A DNA stretch of 9,585 nt from Bacteroidota bacterium (GTDB lineage Bacteria; Zhuqueibacterota; Zhuqueibacteria; Zhuqueibacterales; Geothermadaptataceae), in the NCBI GenBank assembly GCA_011375275.1, contig DRLW01000146.1, positions 1 through 9,585 on the forward strand, read 5' to 3'. Position 1 is the stretch's first letter. Every line of letters starts with the position of its first letter. Position numbers and translations under genes: made by a program. This document shows positions 8,126 through 9,585 of the stretch, one piece after another. Under the pieces are notes generated by a model. That model saw nothing but the letters and a program-made list of their open reading frames with translations, was not told the origin of the DNA and did not search any database.

Positions 8126-8261
8126 TCCCGGTGTCCACTTTAACTCTGCACGGTTGCATCTTTTCGACCAGAACGGGTGACAACAGCACGTGCACTCCAG
8201 AACCGTCGTTCCGGGTTCCCCGCAGGGGAAGACCGGAATCTCCCGGACTCCGGCACGTGCC
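8126..8261 (+). repeat. repeat element copy A (left-end fragment of the element found inside cas2)
   Basis: This stretch aligns with 8631-8767, the left half of the element inserted in cas2, in the same orientation. The longest identical block is about 35 bases, at 8215-8249 and 8722-8756 approximately, and includes CCCCGCAGGGGAAGACCGG. The start at 8126 corresponds base for base to the left terminus at 8631. After GCACGTGCC the two copies diverge, and no right terminal repeat is seen further on, so copy A looks truncated. Its hairpin arms carry more mismatches than those in the cas2 copy, which suggests it is older. It lies just upstream of the polA promoter region. Confidence 0.8.
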
Positions 8262-8275
8262 GACCCGACCCGTAC

Positions 8276-8403
8276 CGCGACATTTATGTCGCGTCTCAGA
8301 CTGTCCCACAAAAGCACTCTAACACCGACATGTAACACACAGCGCGACATGAATGTCGCGTTACGCCCTGGCACCATACCAAACCGCCACATTTATGTCG
8401 CGG
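8276..8403. repeat. cluster of three REP-like palindromes (CGCGACAT-ATGTCGCG)
   Basis: Three short palindromes share one core. The first, at 8276-8293, is CGCGACAT-TT-ATGTCGCG, a perfect 8-bp stem. The second, at 8343-8360, is CGCGACAT-GA-ATGTCGCG, also perfect. The third, at 8384-8403, is CCGCCACAT-TT-ATGTCGCGG with one mismatch. The second and third are followed by TACGCCCTG. The first has the mirror-image flank (CCCGTAC before it), so it points the other way. Conserved hairpins with a directional flank, in both orientations, resemble REP/BIME clusters, which in other bacteria are spread by REP-associated tyrosine transposases. No such transposase is in the window. The palindromes are visible directly; the class is inferred. 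Confidence 0.7.
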
Positions 8404-8609
8404 TACGCCCTGCCGCAGGTTCCCATATTGAAAATCTACCCACACGATTTGAGAAAAAGCCAAAAGCCTTTCTTCGCGTTCTTCACGCCTTTGCGGTGAA
8501 AAAAATATTTATTGAATCGAATCTCCAGGGAAAAACCACAAAAAAGAAGAATACGCTGCATCCGCCCTCCTCTGGTAAGAAATAACTTGCAGAAGACGGA
8601 GGAGTTTTT
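8404..8609. other. non-coding AT-rich stretch upstream of cas2
   Basis: I see no gene here and in particular no trace of cas1, which usually precedes cas2. The stretch contains TTCGCG, TTCACGCC and TTTGCGG in quick succession (about 8472-8496), resembling a dispersed intergenic motif. A run of A/T follows, and then an AATAACTTGCA motif (8581-8591) that recurs near the end of the CRISPR leader. It ends in ACGGAGGAG at about 8597-8605, a strong Shine-Dalgarno for the ATG at 8610. A promoter for cas2 could lie in the AT-rich part, but no convincing hexamer pair stands out. Confidence 0.5.
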
Positions 8610-8621
8610 ATGCTTGTAGCC

Positions 8622-8630
8622 ATCACCGAT
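8622..8630 (+). repeat. left copy of the probable 9-bp target-site duplication
   Basis: ATCACCGAT directly precedes the left end of the element and is in frame in the 5' piece of cas2 (Ile-Thr-Asp). It matches the right copy at 8 of 9 bases; one C/T change has occurred since insertion, or else the similarity is partly chance. Confidence 0.65.
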
Positions 8631-8713
8631 TCTGGTTATCCACTTAACTCAGCAGGGTTGCATTTTTTCAACCAGACCGGGTGACTACAGCACGTGTCTG
8701 CTCCAGAACGGTC

Positions 8714-8745
8714 ATTCCGGTTTCCCCGCAGGGGAAGACCGGAAT
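8714..8745. repeat. hairpin 1 of the inserted element
   Basis: ATTCCGGTTTCCCC pairs with GGGGAAGACCGGAAT around a GCA loop. The stem has 14 base pairs with one bulged base. In copy A the same right arm is kept but the left arm has drifted. Confidence 0.75.
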
Positions 8746-8779
8746 CTCCCGGACTCAGGCACGTGCCCGAAAAGATGAG

Positions 8780-8810
8780 ATTCCGGCACGGCGCTGCGCC
8801 TGGCCGGAAT
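8780..8810. repeat. hairpin 2 of the inserted element
   Basis: ATTCCGGC pairs with GCCGGAAT. After a 2x2 internal mismatch, GGCG pairs with CGCC around a CTG loop. The outer arm resembles the start of hairpin 1, suggesting the element grew from repeated palindromic units. It is absent from copy A. Confidence 0.7.
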
Positions 8811-8866
8811 GACACATGCCGTTAGCTGAGCCCGACCCGGTTTGCTGAGTGAACTGAATACCCGGA

Positions 8867-8875
8867 ATCATCGAT
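8867..8875 (+). repeat. right copy of the probable 9-bp target-site duplication
   Basis: ATCATCGAT directly follows the right end of the element and is in frame with the rest of cas2 (Ile-Ile-Asp). Both copies start on a codon boundary of the same codon triplet, so removing either one restores the gene. Confidence 0.65.
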
Positions 8876-9130
8876 ATTATCGAGAAAGACCGTACCCGCA
8901 GTCGTCTGGCGAAAGCTTTGAAGAATTTTGGTCCCAGGGTGCAAAAATCGGTTTTCAAGGCTGATGTGCAACCCGAGGAATTGGAAAAACTGTACAGCCA
9001 GCTCGACAAAGTAAAGCTCGGAAAGGACGACAGCATCCGGTTGTATCACCTCTGTGCGGAGTGCAGGAAAAAAGTGCGGATTTGGGGGCGAGGGATAGAG
9101 ACGGAAGACCAGCCTTATTTCAGTGCGTGA

Positions 9131-9342
9131 GCGTTGTGTATGCAAACGATATGCCGATTAAAAGTGTACCTTTTCGTACATAGGTTACACCATATAGCCT
9201 AACATGATAAAAAACAAATACTTGAGTTATGAGATTCGAAAGGAGGTGATGCCGAAATGTGGGTAAAAATTTTGTTGCAAAAGCAGGTTACACCAAACGC
9301 CTTTGCAAGTATCTGTAAAAACAATAACTTGCAAGGGTGGCT
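9131..9342 (+). promoter_or_regulatory. CRISPR leader
   Basis: This AT-rich stretch of about 210 bp lies between the cas2 stop and the first repeat, where the leader belongs: it should drive array transcription and mark the integration end. AGGTTACACCA occurs twice (9182-9192 and 9285-9295). Near the array, TTGCAAG (9304-9310) and CTTGCAA (9329-9335 region) form an inverted pair. GAAAGGAGGTGAT at 9238-9250 is a near-perfect complement to the 16S rRNA 3' end. The exact promoter cannot be picked out with confidence. Confidence 0.75.
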
Positions 9343-9376
9343 CTTGGAATTCAGACCTAATCAGCGGTGGGATTGA
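9257..9376 (+). CDS. 39-codon reading frame crossing from the leader into the first CRISPR repeat
   Basis: ATG at 9257 follows the 13-base Shine-Dalgarno GAAAGGAGGTGAT (9238-9250) by six bases; the GGAGG core is 10 bases away. The frame reads MWVKILLQKQVTPNAF, then ASICKNNNLQGWLL, then EFRPNQRWD, and stops at TGA 9374-9376 within repeat 1; the last ten or so residues are encoded by the repeat. I recognise no family. The Shine-Dalgarno is unusually good for an untranslated leader, but an open frame of 39 codons is not rare by chance. It could be a small protein, a leader peptide, or the coincidence of a purine-rich leader motif. Confidence 0.3.
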   Translation: MWVKILLQKQVTPNAFASICKNNNLQGWLLEFRPNQRWD

Positions 9377-9585
9377 GACAAAGAACTTATGAAAGCGCTG
9401 AAGCACTGCGATAATGCTGTTCTTGGAATTCAGACCTAATCAGCGGTGGGATTGAGACGGAAACAGCAAGCGCAGATACCTTTTCTGATACTATTTGCTT
9501 GGAATTCAGACCTAATCAGCGGTGGGATTGAGACCCAAAATTTATTTTGAATTGTTTGCCTGTCCCACTGTCTGTCTTGGAATTC
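9343..9585 (+). CRISPR. CRISPR array (start; continues beyond the window)
   Basis: Three complete identical 37-bp repeats lie at 9343-9379, 9422-9458 and 9498-9534, and a fourth is cut after 10 bases at 9576-9585. The repeat begins CTTGGAATTCAGACC and ends GGTGGGATTGAGAC; the last eight bases, ATTGAGAC, resemble the usual 5' crRNA handle (ATTGAAAC/G), which supports plus-strand transcription. Spacers are 42 (9380-9421), 39 (9459-9497) and 41 bp (9535-9575), all different, and the third is AT-rich. The position after cas2 and a leader makes these the leader-proximal, most recently gained spacers. The subtype cannot be fixed from the repeat; type III or an associated type I is most likely given spacer length and handle. 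Confidence 0.97.

Larger units (their letters stand above)
8631..8866. mobile_element. MITE-like 236-bp element inserted in cas2
   Basis: This is a non-coding insertion that splits cas2. Its ends form imperfect terminal inverted repeats of 24 bp (8631-8654 and 8843-8866) with 19 of 24 positions identical. Shared blocks are TC, GG, TAT, CA, TT and the final run ACTCAGCA. The body contains two hairpins (8714-8745 and 8780-8810) and a GGCACGTGCC palindrome. No transposase frame is present, so the element would depend on an enzyme supplied elsewhere. The flanks carry 9-bp near-identical copies, as expected of transposition. A related left-end fragment lies at 8126-8261. I do not recognise the family of the ends. 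Confidence 0.8.
8610..9130 (+). pseudogene. cas2: cas2, interrupted by a MITE-like insertion
   Basis: Cas2 forms the CRISPR adaptation complex with Cas1. The 5' piece, ATG at 8610 after a GGAGG site, encodes MLVAITD and then enters foreign sequence, hitting TGA at 8682-8684. The main piece (8867-9127) encodes IIDIIEKDRTRSRLAKALK, then NFGPRVQKSVFKAD, then ending LCAECRKKVRIWGRGIETED, clearly a Cas2 ferredoxin-like fold. A TGA at 8855 and the lack of an ATG, GTG or TTG before the first strand mean the main piece has no start of its own that would give a complete protein. Deleting 8631-8866 plus one 9-bp duplicate joins both pieces in frame as a 91-residue protein, normal for Cas2. The catalytic-site Asp of the first strand lies in the duplicated bases. 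The usual YDI is ITD or IID here. Subtype is uncertain; the C-terminal pattern resembles Cas2 of type III-linked loci. Translation restart inside the gene would give only a truncated product. Confidence 0.88.

Noticed and set aside
8156..8173. Rho-independent terminator in the repeat element (GGTTG...T-run...CGACC/CAACC)
   Set aside because: The T-run lies in the loop and not after the stem, so it does not fit an intrinsic terminator on either strand.
8190..8585. 131-codon plus-strand open frame between polA and cas2
   Set aside because: It is made of the repeat fragment and three palindromes followed by an AT-rich tail. Its protein is repetitive in the palindromes only, has no recognisable domain and lacks a ribosome binding site.
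8918..9130. TTG at 8918 as the true start of a 70-residue Cas2
   Set aside because: It would remove the first strand and helix including the active-site Asp, and the upstream codons clearly continue the Cas2 pattern, so it is only an internal Leu codon.
8755..9145. Minus-strand open frames opposite cas2
   Set aside because: They run antisense to the clearly Cas2-like plus-strand sequence and across the inserted element, with no family resemblance.
9238..9250. A 16S rRNA or other rRNA fragment, because of the AAAGGAGGTGAT match
   Set aside because: The match does not extend beyond 13 bases on either side, and it is on the Shine-Dalgarno strand rather than the rRNA strand.

Overview
The window comes from a Gram-negative (diderm) bacterium. 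It carries an MCE/Mla-type lipid transporter and a lipoprotein with a clean lipobox, both cell-envelope features of diderms. The mix of a proofreading DNA polymerase I, an Mla transporter with an auxiliary lipoprotein, and an RsbU/RsbW/STAS regulatory set would suit Desulfobacterota or an FCB-group lineage. The sequence alone does not settle the phylum.

Left and centre (1-8047, all on the minus strand): one co-directional run, read right to left. It starts with polA. Next come a GAF-PP2C (SpoIIE/RsbU-type) phosphatase, an RsbW-like anti-sigma/HPK-type kinase and a small STAS-domain protein. The run ends with mlaE, mlaF, mlaD and the start of an auxiliary lipoprotein cut by the window edge. 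Two junctions are fused: TGATG between polA and the phosphatase, and ATGA between the STAS gene and mlaE. The genes form a partner-switching trio joined directly to a phospholipid/sterol-type ABC transporter. The STAS gene sits where the MlaB subunit would be expected, so phosphorylation of an MlaB-like subunit is an attractive hypothesis.

Middle right (8048-8609): a divergent intergenic region of about 560 bp. It holds a possible polA promoter, a left-end fragment of a repeat element (copy A), three REP-like palindromes built on CGCGACAT..ATGTCGCG, and an AT-rich stretch that ends in a good ribosome binding site.

Right end (8610-9585, plus strand): a CRISPR locus. A cas2 gene starts at 8610 with a strong Shine-Dalgarno sequence, but after seven codons it is broken by a 236-bp non-coding element. 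The element has 24-bp imperfect terminal inverted repeats (19/24 identical) and is flanked by near-identical 9-bp copies (ATCACCGAT / ATCATCGAT) that look like a target-site duplication. Removing the element and one 9-bp copy restores a 91-residue Cas2. After cas2 come a leader of about 210 bp and an array with three complete identical 37-bp repeats, a fourth cut by the window edge, and spacers of 42, 39 and 41 bp. A 39-codon reading frame with a near-ideal Shine-Dalgarno starts in the leader and ends inside the first repeat. No cas1 or effector cas gene is visible in the window.

The most notable points are the cas2 gene disrupted by a MITE-like element, the partner-switch/Mla fusion operon, and the small reading frame crossing the leader-repeat boundary.
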